Of a stretch of DNA of 60,514 nt, positions 1 through 8,869 are shown in pieces. Every line of letters begins with the position of its first letter. The stretch's first letter is position 1. The DNA is taken from assembly GCF_005222695.1 (NCBI RefSeq), contig NZ_STGG01000030.1, positions 1-60,514 on the forward strand, read 5' to 3'. Position numbers and translations under genes: made by a program. Under the pieces are notes generated by a model that made no database searches, was not told where the DNA came from, and saw nothing but the letters and a program-made list of their open reading frames with translations. Source of the stretch: Massilia sp. HP4. Lineage in GTDB: Bacteria; Pseudomonadota; Gammaproteobacteria; Burkholderiales; Burkholderiaceae_D.

Positions 1-117
1 CTCCGGGTGCGATTGAATACTGGGACTGCTGAATCCAGCAATCAAGTCGCCCAGCATAGCTTTTGCACGGAACAAAGGCCAGCTACGGCGAGGAACATGA
101 TCGCACGATACTGAACA

Positions 118-135
118 CATAGCTCGCCGGAAATA
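118..135. repeat. 18-bp direct repeat, left copy
   Basis: The 18-mer catagctcgccggaaata lies just left of the tandem repeats and recurs exactly at 481-498 on their right. The pair frames the whole 152-bp repeat block and may mark the edges of an inserted or duplicated segment. Confidence 0.7.
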
Positions 136-138
136 CGT

Positions 139-290
139 GTAGGCGGGGTCAGGTCTGACGTTTAGACACGGTCTCTGCAATGGTCCTCAGTGACACAGTT
201 GAGGTTGTGTCCAGAAGTCAGATCTGACCCTGATTCCGCGATTATCGGCTCGGATTAATTTTGGATATCGTGCCGTCAATTTCACTTATT
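139..290. repeat. 152-bp tandem repeat, copy 1, with long hairpin
   Basis: First of two head-to-tail copies differing at about 8 positions. Bases 146-230 form a long imperfect inverted repeat: the arm starting GGTCAGGTCTGAC pairs with GTCAGATCTGACC, and pairing continues through AGACAC/GTGTCC with two mismatches. A smaller inner stem (cctca/tgagg) sits in the loop. The right arm contains a perfect 12-bp palindrome, GTCAGATCTGAC. It resembles a REP/BIME- or MITE-type intergenic element; no transposase is present here. Confidence 0.8.
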
Positions 291-442
291 GTAGGCGGGG
301 TCAGGTCTGACATTTAGACACGGCCACTGCAATGGTCCTCAGTGACACAGTTGAGGTTGTATCCAGAAGTCAGATCTGACCCTGATTTCGCGATTATCGG
401 CTCGGATTAATTTTGGAAATCGTGCCGTTAATTTTACTTATG
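291..442. repeat. 152-bp tandem repeat, copy 2, with long hairpin
   Basis: Second copy, starting at the same gtaggcgggg sequence exactly 152 bp after copy 1 and about 95% identical. Its hairpin spans 298-382. Similarity fades in the last few bases (ttatg against ttatt). The perfect periodicity of the two copies suggests a recent tandem duplication rather than two independent insertions. Confidence 0.8.
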
Positions 443-480
443 ATAATCGAAAGTCAGCCAATGATCCTGATAAGAAGAAG

Positions 481-498
481 CATAGCTCGCCGGAAATA
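481..498. repeat. 18-bp direct repeat, right copy
   Basis: Exact second copy of the 18-mer at 118-135. The minus-strand ORF remnant entering from 579 loses its protein-like character here, suggesting the repeat is a junction. Confidence 0.7.
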
Positions 499-717
499 TA
501 ATAAACATCGGAAAAATGATGAAGTGGTTAAGTCGCTTGGCTTGTTTATTTCATAATGAACGCTTCCGTCTGCATTCATGACGTAAGCACGATTTTTTGT
601 CCCGTTTCGAATAACCCCGTGGAATAATATAGAACTATGGCCAGATCAAAACTAGTTCTATCCATGCTAGCATGATCTTTTGCTGCGACGTATATTTCGT
701 TCCGTCACCGGGGTAGA

Positions 718-1035
718 TCAGATGGCCGACCAATCGATAGTTTCTGTCTCACCTGTTAGCCGAAATATAAAGTAGTTAACTGCATGAAACTCGTTTGAAA
801 ATATCGCCACGTCAAAATTCGTCCCGCGTTCTGTTGTGTACACTAGCCAAAAGCCATTTTTTTCCTTGATAACTAGCTCGCCAAATCCGGCCGTGAGCTC
901 GCTGCCGAGGCTGTATCCATTCCGTTTGACTTCCTTTGTGTCAAGAAATTCTCGAACTTTATTAAGCAAGGGCGCGATTGCCATTGTAATCGGGTCAGGT
1001 CTTTCGAAGTCAAATTCCGGTAAATTGATGATCAT
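718..1035 (-). CDS. Putative immunity protein for the Rhs-TNT toxin
   Basis: Small acidic protein of 105 residues with no signal peptide and no family I recognise. The ATG at 1035 overlaps the rhs stop codon as ATGA and is preceded by a perfect AAGGAG ribosome-binding site seven bases upstream, so translation is coupled to the toxin gene. A longer frame start at 1053 would put the start upstream of that site and is unlikely. The middle (roughly residues 55-90) alternates hydrophobic and charged residues in a beta-like pattern (GFWLVYTTERG, NYFIFRL). Position, size and coupling match cognate immunity genes of polymorphic Rhs toxins; by analogy it should bind the TNT domain in the cytoplasm and block NAD+ hydrolysis. 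The immunity role is inference. Codon use and GC are lower than in the core genes, as is usual for toxin/immunity tips. Confidence 0.75.
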   Translation of the reverse strand: MIINLPEFDFERPDPITMAIAPLLNKVREFLDTKEVKRNGYSLGSELTAGFGELVIKEKNGFWLVYTTERGTNFDVAIFSNEFHAVNYFIFRLTGETETIDWSAI

Positions 1036-4000
1036 AAAACTCTCCTTAGGCATTTCAAATCGATTAACTGTTCTACAGATTTCCCCGTCTTGTACTGGAT
1101 TCCTTTGCCAATCTCATTGAACCATGGTGTTGCTGGACCAGATTCCACTGCAATTTCTTTGATAACTTCATATTGATGATAGGGGGCTAGTTTATCTGTC
1201 CCTGGTGGTAATGCACGTCCTTCATAGGAAGCACCATTTGGTGCAAGAAATCGTCCGCGTTCTTCACCAAAACGATCAAGCTTGGTCCCAACAACTAACG
1301 TTCCTTTAGTTGATGGCCCGTGGAACCCATCATTAGGCGGATACCACCAATTACCATCGGGCTTTTTCCAACCTGATGCTTTTGCAGCCTCTCTCTCTAA
1401 AGCGCACGGATCATTCTCTTCTGCATTACGACGAGACGTTCTTCTCTCTCGTGAATTGCCAGATAGTCCGAGTGGATCTAGCCAGCCAACAGGGTTTGGA
1501 GTGTATGCATAAGTATTGATGCCGCCAAGTAGACCAATCGGGTCCTGCGTGAGGTAGCGCCCCGTGTCGGGATCGTAATACCGATGCCGGTTGTAATGCA
1601 GTCCCGTCTCTTCGTCAAAGTACTGCCCTTGGAAGCGTATTGGGTTCTGCATCCTGGCCTTGCGCGCCGCCGCGCTGATCGCTTCCTTCGCTTGCCCCCA
1701 TGCCTTGTACTGTGCCGACCAAGCAACCTTGCCTTCATCATCGGTCAATTCCTGCGGCGTGCCCAGATGGTCGCACTGATAAAATGCCATTTCATCCGTA
1801 CCGAACGGCTTGGGTTCCCGCTCGCACTCGCCGCTCCATAACGGATCGAGCGCAATGTCGTACTTGCCACCATTGCTCGCCATTAGCGCCTTGACATCGG
1901 TGGTAGACACCAGTCGAAGCGCTTCGCTTCGCGCGGCCTGCACCAGCGGCACGAAGCTGTTGCGCTCGTACACATAGTGCACCGTCCGGTCGCCCGGTGC
2001 GTAGCCCCGGTGCACGCTGCTTTCCAATGCCAGCGTGTCGCCGTCCCAGCCATAAATGGTTCGGGTCATCACCCTAAACGCAGTTCCCTCCATCGTTCCA
2101 CTGTGCTTGGCAATGCGCCGCCCCAGCGGATCATAGGCAAAAGTGGTGACGCCATGCCAAGTCGTGGCACGGGCCATTCGATTGAACGCATCCCATTCAT
2201 ACTTGGATCGAAGGCCGTCCTGGATACGTTCCACAAGGTTGCCGCGGTCGTCGTACTGGTAGCGGACTCCGGCATATTCCTTGAGCAGATTGTCCAGCAG
2301 TTTCGGCAGCGGAGTGCGACGGGTAATTGGCTCCTGCTGCGCAGTATCGGCGGCCTGGATATTGCCGGCCGGGTCAAAGGCGAAGGTTTCGCGACCCAGT
2401 ACGCTGCTTGCCGCCAGCAGCCGTCCGACCGGGTCGTAGCGGTATTCGACCCGGCCGCGCCGGTTGTCTTCGAGGCTAGTCAGCTGGCCAGATGGGTCGT
2501 AGCGATAGCGCCGCAGGATTGCGGCTTGCATGCCGACCTGGACGTCGGGACGGTACGTGTCCGGGTATATATTCCGGTCCCTCTGGCTGGCCTGCGCGAT
2601 AGTGCCAAGCTGCTGTTCGATCAGGCGGCCGGCCGGGTCGTATTTCATCGTTTGCAGCAGGCCATTGGCCTGGGTGCGGCCGGTTTCCTGGTACAGCGCG
2701 TTGCGCTCGAAAGAGACGAGCTCCTGCCCGTCGAGCAGCAAACCATGCACGTGGCCGGCGCCGTAGGTCAGCCATTCGATGCGGTGGCCGTCGGGACGGG
2801 TGGTACCGATGCGCTGGTTGAGTTCGTCGTGGTGGTGGCGCCAGACCGCGGTGCGTTTGTCGGGATGGAATGGTCCCTGGTAGTGCTGGTGCTCGCGCGC
2901 CAGATTGCCCGCGGCGTCGTAGAACCACTGCAGCCTGGCATGTTCGTTCTGCGCTTCGGCCAACTGGCCGTTGGCGTTGTAGGCGAAGGTCTCGATTTGT
3001 TCCGCCTGGCCGGGGGCGGCGGCCCTGCGTTGCATGAGCCGGCCCATGGGATCGAAGTCGAACTGCGTGGTCACGCCAGCTTCGACGGTCTCCGCCAGCA
3101 CGCCGCTGGCTTGGTCGTAGCGGTATTCGGTGGTCTTGCCGTCGAAACCCTGTTCCTGCAGCAGGCGGCCGACCGGGTCGTACCGGAAGTGGTAGACGCT
3201 GCCGTTTTCATTCTCCAGCGCGGACAAGCGGCCGAGCGCGTCCCAGCGGTACTGCAGGCTGTGTCCAAGGGCATCGGTGCGCTTGGCGATCAGCCCTGCC
3301 GCGGTGTAGCGGTAGGCGGTGGTGCGATGCAGCGGGTCGGTGTGCGTCAGTAGCCGGCCTTCGGCGTCGTGGCGCAGTTGCTCCTGGCTGCCGTCGGGGT
3401 GGATGACGGCTTCGAGCTGGCCGGGATGGTTGCCGCTGTCGGCACTTTCGCTGCGCGCCAGCGCTTCGCTGTTGACCGGCGTGTAGCGGTAACGCGTGAC
3501 ATTGCCAGCGGCGTCGATGCTCTCGACCAGGCGCTTGCGGTCGTCGTATTCCCGCTGACTGCTGTGCCCGGAACAGTCGATGTAGCTGGCGAGCTGGCCA
3601 TCCGGGGTGTAGGCAAGCTTGCTGGCGCCGCCTTTGGCGTCAAGGACTTCGACGGGACGGCCTGCCTTGTCGTACGCGTACTGGGTCTTGTTGCCGCGCG
3701 GGTCTGTTTCCTCGACCAAGTGGCCTTGGGCATTGTATTCGCGCTTCCAGGTGCCGCCTTCGGCATCGAGGATGCCGGTGACCCGGTGCTGAGCGTCATA
3801 CTCGAAGTGCACCTGGCTGCCATCGGCGCGGGTATGCGTGAGCAGGTTGCCGTGGGCATCGTAACGGTGATGCTCGCTGCTGCCGTCGGTGTGGATGTGA
3901 CGGACGACATTCTTGGCGTCGTCGCGGAAGAGCCATTCTTCGAGCCCGTCCGGATACACGATGCGATAGGTGTAGCCGGCGATGTCGTAGTAGTAGCGTG

Positions 4001-5969
4001 TCTCGTGACCAAGGCCATCGGTGACGTAGGTCAGGCGGATATTCTTGTCCCACTCGAGCCGGGTATCGTCGCTGCCGTCGTCGGCCCACTCGCGGATCGC
4101 TTTGGCGTGAAGCCCGCTGTCGATGCTGGTGTCATAGGCGAGGTTGATGCCGCGACCGGTGCGGTCGGTGTAGCGGGTGACGAGGTGGCGGTCATACTTG
4201 TACTGCCAGGCGGCGCCGTTTTCATCCTGGGCTTGGATCAGATCGCCGTGATCGTCGTAGTCGTAGGCGGCCAGCTGGCGCACCAGCTTGCCGTCCCGGA
4301 TTTCCCAAAGAGCGCGGATGCAACCGCTGTCGATATCGATCTGGGTTCCGACATGGGCGACGATGGTCTTGCCCTGCTTGCTGACGATGTCGCTGAGTAC
4401 ATGTTCGCCAGCGTATGGACCCTTGGCCAGGACGTGGTCGTAGCGCAGGCCGAGAGCGGCGCCGTCGCGTGAATGCAGCGCGATCAGCCGGAAATGCTCC
4501 TTGCCCAGATCGGCTGCCTTGGCGCGCACGGTGTCGACCAGCTCATAGGTTTCGCGCCAGGGACTGGGTTCGCCTTCAGGCAGTGGCTTGCCGAAGTCGA
4601 TCGTGAGCAGGGTGGCGCTCGTGCGGGTGAGCGTGATCTGCTCCACCGGATCGTGATGTCTCTGGCCTATGCACAGCCACGGGTAGCGATGGCTGCGGCC
4701 GTCGGCGGCGTGATAGAGCAGGGCCGCGGGCTTGCGTTGGCCGACCACGTCGATGCGGGTGCTGTACGGAGTGAGCCAGCGCGCGCCGAGATTGCCGCGG
4801 TCATAGGCGCTCAATTGGCTGCCGTAGGTGCGGCTCCAGGTGATGGAGAGCGGCGCATCGAGTACGAAGTCGGTATGGGTGATGGTTTCAGCGCCGGTGG
4901 CGAAGCTGATCGAGTGCGCGGTGCCGCCCTTTGCGGGACACAGCTTGCAGGCATTTGCGTCGCCCTTGGCCGGGCTTTGCCGGCCGGCGGCGCCCAGTTC
5001 GTGGCCGGGATTGTTCTTCTTGTGGTCCCCACCCTTGCTTGATGGGACCAGCGCCGAATGCCGCTTCTTGTGCTTGATGACCGCGTCGCGCAGGCGCATC
5101 AGTATCCACTGGATGCTCATCTGCGCCTGTTCGTCGGCCAGGGCGGAGAGCTTGCCGCGAAACGCCGGCTTGAACTCCGTCAGGTGACCGATGATGCTCG
5201 TTACACCCTCCAGCGCGCTCTGCGGCAGGTGGCTGGCCGCTGCTGCGGCAACGTAGTTCGCGGTCTTCTTGTACTGCCGGCCAAGGGCGCCAAGCATGCG
5301 GCGCCAACTGCTTTCCATCTTGGGGTCATATAACTTATCTTCCACTTCCGCAGGGGATGCCAACTCGAATAGTGGTTCCTTGCCGATACAGCGCTCGAGG
5401 ATGTTGATCAGATCGTCGGCAATGCCGTCGGCGGTATTGGCGCAATCGTCCAGGATGCCGGCCAGCTTGCCCATCGCGCTGTCGACAAAGGTCTCGATTT
5501 CTCCTGCCAGCCTGGCGTTGAGGTGCAGGATCAGCACCTCGATCAGCGCACTGCCCAGATCCTTGGCGCCCAGCGCCAGCTTTTGCCGGGTCAGGTGCAG
5601 TGCCGGCCGTAAGCTCATACGCGCTGCGCTCATCGCCGGCGGCACCGGCACAACGCCGATCAGGTTGATGCCAAGGCTCACCCATTGCAGGAAATCGACT
5701 TCCTTCTTGGCGATGTATTTCTGGGTTACTCCCACCATGTCCATGATGGCGTCGATCAGCGCCATGATGTTGCCGATCACGGGCAGGCTGCCGGCCAAGG
5801 TGCTCAGGCGCTCCAGCGTCACGTAGTCGCCGCTGATCTTGCGTAGCCATTTGTCGAACGCGGCAGCACCAGCGCCGATGTCTTGCTGGTCGATGGTGTT
5901 GAGCGGGGCGACTGCGACTTCCGGCGCGCGTGCGGCGGGCTTCGGCGGGGCCTGCGTGGTCTCGGTCAT
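1032..5969 (-). CDS. Rhs-family type VI effector with C-terminal TNT NAD+ glycohydrolase domain
   Basis: A 1645-residue polymorphic toxin. The N-terminal 340 residues are helical with hydrophobic stretches (about 60-80 and 95-115) and no recognisable PAAR motif. A DUF6531-type segment begins near residue 343 (CKLCPAKGG), followed by about 1,000 residues of YD repeats forming the Rhs shell. The shell ends with the classic DPIGLLGG...YAYTPNP...DPLGL signature near residues 1475-1500, where Rhs proteins self-cleave. The variable tip after it is a TNT domain: DRFG, GRFLAP, RALPPG, PWF and the GIQY glutamine motif are all present. TNT enzymes hydrolyse NAD+ and kill by NAD+ depletion. It lies 8 bp downstream of vgrG and overlaps the presumed immunity gene, so delivery by the VgrG spike into rival cells is the likely role. 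No EagR-type chaperone gene is seen beside it. Confidence 0.95.
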   Translation of the reverse strand: MTETTQAPPKPAARAPEVAVAPLNTIDQQDIGAGAAAFDKWLRKISGDYVTLERLSTLAGSLPVIGNIMALIDAIMDMVGVTQKYIAKKEVDFLQWVSLGINLIGVVPVPPAMSAARMSLRPALHLTRQKLALGAKDLGSALIEVLILHLNARLAGEIETFVDSAMGKLAGILDDCANTADGIADDLINILERCIGKEPLFELASPAEVEDKLYDPKMESSWRRMLGALGRQYKKTANYVAAAAASHLPQSALEGVTSIIGHLTEFKPAFRGKLSALADEQAQMSIQWILMRLRDAVIKHKKRHSALVPSSKGGDHKKNNPGHELGAAGRQSPAKGDANACKLCPAKGGTAHSISFATGAETITHTDFVLDAPLSITWSRTYGSQLSAYDRGNLGARWLTPYSTRIDVVGQRKPAALLYHAADGRSHRYPWLCIGQRHHDPVEQITLTRTSATLLTIDFGKPLPEGEPSPWRETYELVDTVRAKAADLGKEHFRLIALHSRDGAALGLRYDHVLAKGPYAGEHVLSDIVSKQGKTIVAHVGTQIDIDSGCIRALWEIRDGKLVRQLAAYDYDDHGDLIQAQDENGAAWQYKYDRHLVTRYTDRTGRGINLAYDTSIDSGLHAKAIREWADDGSDDTRLEWDKNIRLTYVTDGLGHETRYYYDIAGYTYRIVYPDGLEEWLFRDDAKNVVRHIHTDGSSEHHRYDAHGNLLTHTRADGSQVHFEYDAQHRVTGILDAEGGTWKREYNAQGHLVEETDPRGNKTQYAYDKAGRPVEVLDAKGGASKLAYTPDGQLASYIDCSGHSSQREYDDRKRLVESIDAAGNVTRYRYTPVNSEALARSESADSGNHPGQLEAVIHPDGSQEQLRHDAEGRLLTHTDPLHRTTAYRYTAAGLIAKRTDALGHSLQYRWDALGRLSALENENGSVYHFRYDPVGRLLQEQGFDGKTTEYRYDQASGVLAETVEAGVTTQFDFDPMGRLMQRRAAAPGQAEQIETFAYNANGQLAEAQNEHARLQWFYDAAGNLAREHQHYQGPFHPDKRTAVWRHHHDELNQRIGTTRPDGHRIEWLTYGAGHVHGLLLDGQELVSFERNALYQETGRTQANGLLQTMKYDPAGRLIEQQLGTIAQASQRDRNIYPDTYRPDVQVGMQAAILRRYRYDPSGQLTSLEDNRRGRVEYRYDPVGRLLAASSVLGRETFAFDPAGNIQAADTAQQEPITRRTPLPKLLDNLLKEYAGVRYQYDDRGNLVERIQDGLRSKYEWDAFNRMARATTWHGVTTFAYDPLGRRIAKHSGTMEGTAFRVMTRTIYGWDGDTLALESSVHRGYAPGDRTVHYVYERNSFVPLVQAARSEALRLVSTTDVKALMASNGGKYDIALDPLWSGECEREPKPFGTDEMAFYQCDHLGTPQELTDDEGKVAWSAQYKAWGQAKEAISAAARKARMQNPIRFQGQYFDEETGLHYNRHRYYDPDTGRYLTQDPIGLLGGINTYAYTPNPVGWLDPLGLSGNSRERRTSRRNAEENDPCALEREAAKASGWKKPDGNWWYPPNDGFHGPSTKGTLVVGTKLDRFGEERGRFLAPNGASYEGRALPPGTDKLAPYHQYEVIKEIAVESGPATPWFNEIGKGIQYKTGKSVEQLIDLKCLRRVL

Positions 5970-5977
5970 GGTGGCGC

Positions 5978-8869
5978 TTACATGTCTGATTTTTGTGGAA
6001 TCGAGGGCGGTACTTCAGCGCCGTAGGTATGCAGGGCCTTGGCACCGCCAGGGAGCTTGCCTGCAATACTGGCCACCGCCGCCTGCCCGGCCGACGCCAG
6101 CAGTGTTTGCGCGCCGCCTTTTTGCAGCGACTGCACCGCGCTGGCCGCTTGCTCAGCGGCTTGCGCAATCGCGCCGAGCTTGCTGGCCGCACCGTTGAGA
6201 CTCCCTGCTGTCGCATCTTCGGGAGCACCCGGCAGCGCCACGGCCGGCCACTCGGTCCCCCCACCGAAGTAGCTGCCTTCATCCCACGGGTCGCGTGGGT
6301 CCTTGCCGTAACTGACCGTAGCCATTCCCATCGGCAGGCCGGATACGCTGGCAAAGCCGTTGCCATCGAGCGTCCCTTGGTGGATGCCACCTTCGGCGTC
6401 GACGACGGTGTAGTCGCCTTGCTGGATGCCTTGCTTCTTGCCGCCTTCGGGGTTCACGTACTGGTGATACAGGTCGAGCTGCCCGGGGGCGAGCTGTAGG
6501 GGCTGAGGCAAGCTCGGCGTTCCTTCGCTCTTGGCGGGGCCGAAGCTGTGGTGTGACGCATGTTGGCGCCAGTCGCCGCTAGTGCCATGGACGATTCCCG
6601 ACGCGTTCCAGCGGCTGAAGCTGGTGCCGCCATTGATCACCACTTCTTCCTTAGCCGTGATCGTGATCCGGTTGGCGGTATGGGTGATGTTGAGCTTGGC
6701 CAGGATATTGACGCTGTCCTTCAGCGCCGTGATGTCGATGTCGGCGCCGGCTGCCACCAGTTTCATGCCAGCCTTGCAGGCAAACATGCGTACCGCATCC
6801 TTCACGCTGACGAGCAGGCTCTTGCCCGCGCTCAGGCTGGCATGGCCGCCGCTGGTCAGGGCAGTGTGCTCCACGCTCATCAGGTGGGTTGAGCCCTGCG
6901 TGCTGGATTCGATACCGGCGGGGCTGGCCAGAATCAAGTGAGGCGCCTGGAATTCCGGGAATTCCCCTTGCTCCGGTGTGCCGCCCTGGCCTTTGATGGC
7001 ATCGACCTGTGCCTGCAGCGCCGCGACGACCTGGTCCTGGTCGCCCGACTGGTGCGCCTGCGCCTGTTGCGCAGCCTGCGACAGGCTGTCGTGCAACTCC
7101 TTCCCCTGCGCCATGCGCGCCACCGTTTCCTCCATGTCGGTGATGTGGGCACGGGCATTTGTCCGTCCCTCGGTACTGAGCAACAGGCCCTGCTGCGCGC
7201 GCACCACGCCGTGGCCGTCGGTACGCAGCTCGAAGCCCTGGCCGCGCGCATCCTTGCGTCCCGCATTGTCTTCGAGGCGGTTGATATGGCCGAGGCTGAG
7301 CTGGCTGGCGAGATGGTCGCTCTTGAGCTGGGCCTGGATCTTCCCCTGTGTGTCATCCAGTACCAGGTGATTGCTGCGTCCGCCGGGTGTATTGCCGCCC
7401 TCGGCAGTCAGCTCCCGGCTCCTGAGCCCCATCAGTGCCCGCTGCTCGGGTAGCTTCCATGGGGGCATAAAGCTCTGGTTGTACACGGAACCAGTCACGA
7501 TCGGATGGTCAGGATTGCCATCGAGCCATTGCACGATTACTTCGGATCCAACCCGCGGATGGCTGGTCAACCCCTTCTCGCCGCCTGCCCAGTTACTGCT
7601 TACCCGTACCCAGCAGCTACTGGTTTCATCCCGGTCCCAGTGAAACTTCACCTGGATACGTCCGTACTGGTCCACGTTCAGGCTTCCCTGGCCTTCCTGG
7701 CCGACGACGGTGGCGGTCTGCAGGGCCAGCAGCCTGGTGTCGGTGCTGTTGAAGCCGCGGCCCGGACGCCAGGGCAGGGACTTGCTCTGGCAGACCAGGC
7801 GGTTCTTGTATTCCGACACCGCGTCCTTTCCTTGCAGGTAGTTGTTGCTGGCTTCGTGATGCACTTCCAGCACCAGGAATTCGCTGTCTGCGCTTTCGCT
7901 GAAATGGTCGAGCAGCTTGAACCATCGACCCGCCGCGATCCGCCGGTTGTTGCCCTGCGCTTCGACCATCTTTCCGCGGGCTTCGATTTCCTCCATCCGC
8001 AGGCGTGCGAGCTGGTCGGCGCCGGACTGGTGCTTGAAGCCGTAATGACCTTCGTAACTGTGCACCTCCAGCCGCGGAACGTCGCCTTGCTCGTTGACGG
8101 TGACAAGGTCCGCATGTACCGGGCGCGGACTCTTGAAGTCGAAGCCGCTCACCGCCGCTTTGCCGGAAGCCCACCGGCGCCATGGACTCCATTCTCCGAT
8201 TGCGTCTTCTTCTGCCGATCCGCCTGCACGCTGAAAGCGAATGCAGGGCGATGCGCCGCCAATCGGCGCCGAAGAACGTGTGTCATTGCAGACCTGTAGC
8301 GTGTGACCTTCGTTGGTATGCTCGTACCAATAGCTGTAGCCGGCCGCTTCCCAGCGCCGGCATAGGTAGTTGTGGTCGGTCTCGTCCCACTGCGCGGCCA
8401 TCGTGAGCTGCGGTTGTTCGCCAGCGACTTTCCACTCCCACTCAGGCAGGCTGCCGTAGCCGGCGAAGATCGTTTCAGTCTGTTGGCACAGGCTTTGCGC
8501 ATGGAATAGTCGGTTATTTCGGCGCAGGTGCGCGTATGCCAACCATGGCTTCAGGATGGCTTCATAGAAGGCCAGACCGCCGTCCGTCTTGACCAGCCTG
8601 AATCCAGCTACATAACCAGTGAATGGACGCAGGCTGCCGTCCGCCTGAACCAGCGAAACGCACAGCAGCTTGCCATGCATCGCCTCGAGCTCTATGCGGG
8701 CATCGTCGCTCAACAGTTCCAGCTTGAACTCGAAGTCGCGCGACAGGTACTCCTTGCCTTCGAATCGGTTCACCATCAACCTGGCTTGAGGGCCGTCCTT
8801 CTTGGGGAACGATAAGCGCAAGAGGCGGTTGTTCTGGTGGGTTTCCGGCAGTGTGTGCAGGGCAGTCAT
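5978..8869 (-). CDS. vgrG: VgrG type VI secretion spike protein with C-terminal extension
   Basis: 963 residues. Residues 15 to about 480 are the gp27/gp5-like VgrG core (start of the gp5 OB region at LNVDQYGRIQVKFHWDRDE near 396, then GLTSHPRVGSEVIVQW). A T6SS Vgr-associated segment follows (LVLDDTQGK near 500), then a DUF2345-type beta-helix region to about 790. The last 165 residues add a transthyretin-like beta domain (about 795-880) and an Ala/Gln-rich helical tail, probably the platform for the downstream Rhs protein. VgrG trimers cap the Hcp tube and carry effectors across the target envelope. It is the first gene of the leftward vgrG-rhs-immunity operon. The core tss genes are not in this window, so the apparatus must be encoded elsewhere. 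Confidence 0.95.
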   Translation of the reverse strand: MTALHTLPETHQNNRLLRLSFPKKDGPQARLMVNRFEGKEYLSRDFEFKLELLSDDARIELEAMHGKLLCVSLVQADGSLRPFTGYVAGFRLVKTDGGLAFYEAILKPWLAYAHLRRNNRLFHAQSLCQQTETIFAGYGSLPEWEWKVAGEQPQLTMAAQWDETDHNYLCRRWEAAGYSYWYEHTNEGHTLQVCNDTRSSAPIGGASPCIRFQRAGGSAEEDAIGEWSPWRRWASGKAAVSGFDFKSPRPVHADLVTVNEQGDVPRLEVHSYEGHYGFKHQSGADQLARLRMEEIEARGKMVEAQGNNRRIAAGRWFKLLDHFSESADSEFLVLEVHHEASNNYLQGKDAVSEYKNRLVCQSKSLPWRPGRGFNSTDTRLLALQTATVVGQEGQGSLNVDQYGRIQVKFHWDRDETSSCWVRVSSNWAGGEKGLTSHPRVGSEVIVQWLDGNPDHPIVTGSVYNQSFMPPWKLPEQRALMGLRSRELTAEGGNTPGGRSNHLVLDDTQGKIQAQLKSDHLASQLSLGHINRLEDNAGRKDARGQGFELRTDGHGVVRAQQGLLLSTEGRTNARAHITDMEETVARMAQGKELHDSLSQAAQQAQAHQSGDQDQVVAALQAQVDAIKGQGGTPEQGEFPEFQAPHLILASPAGIESSTQGSTHLMSVEHTALTSGGHASLSAGKSLLVSVKDAVRMFACKAGMKLVAAGADIDITALKDSVNILAKLNITHTANRITITAKEEVVINGGTSFSRWNASGIVHGTSGDWRQHASHHSFGPAKSEGTPSLPQPLQLAPGQLDLYHQYVNPEGGKKQGIQQGDYTVVDAEGGIHQGTLDGNGFASVSGLPMGMATVSYGKDPRDPWDEGSYFGGGTEWPAVALPGAPEDATAGSLNGAASKLGAIAQAAEQAASAVQSLQKGGAQTLLASAGQAAVASIAGKLPGGAKALHTYGAEVPPSIPQKSDM

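Larger units (their letters stand above)
1..717. other. AT-richer accessory flank without an intact gene
   Basis: No convincing full gene is visible. The stretch is clearly more AT-rich than the rest of the window. It contains two tandem 152-bp repeats (139-442) framed by an 18-bp direct repeat (catagctcgccggaaata at 118-135 and 481-498). On the minus strand a short open frame (ATG at 579, stop at 454) has a protein-like start (MNADGSVHYEINK) that degenerates as it enters the repeat copy at 481-498; it looks like a remnant. A second minus-strand frame from ATG at 120 runs off the window edge. This is the expected place for decayed toxin-tip or immunity debris downstream of an rhs gene, but that is inference. 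Confidence 0.5.

Noticed and set aside
1..442. CRISPR array from the repeated left edge
   Set aside because: Only two long, directly abutting units of 152 bp; no short repeat/spacer pattern.
1032..5969. PAAR domain in the Rhs N-terminus
   Set aside because: No PAAR motif or repeat is visible; the N-terminal 340 residues look helical.
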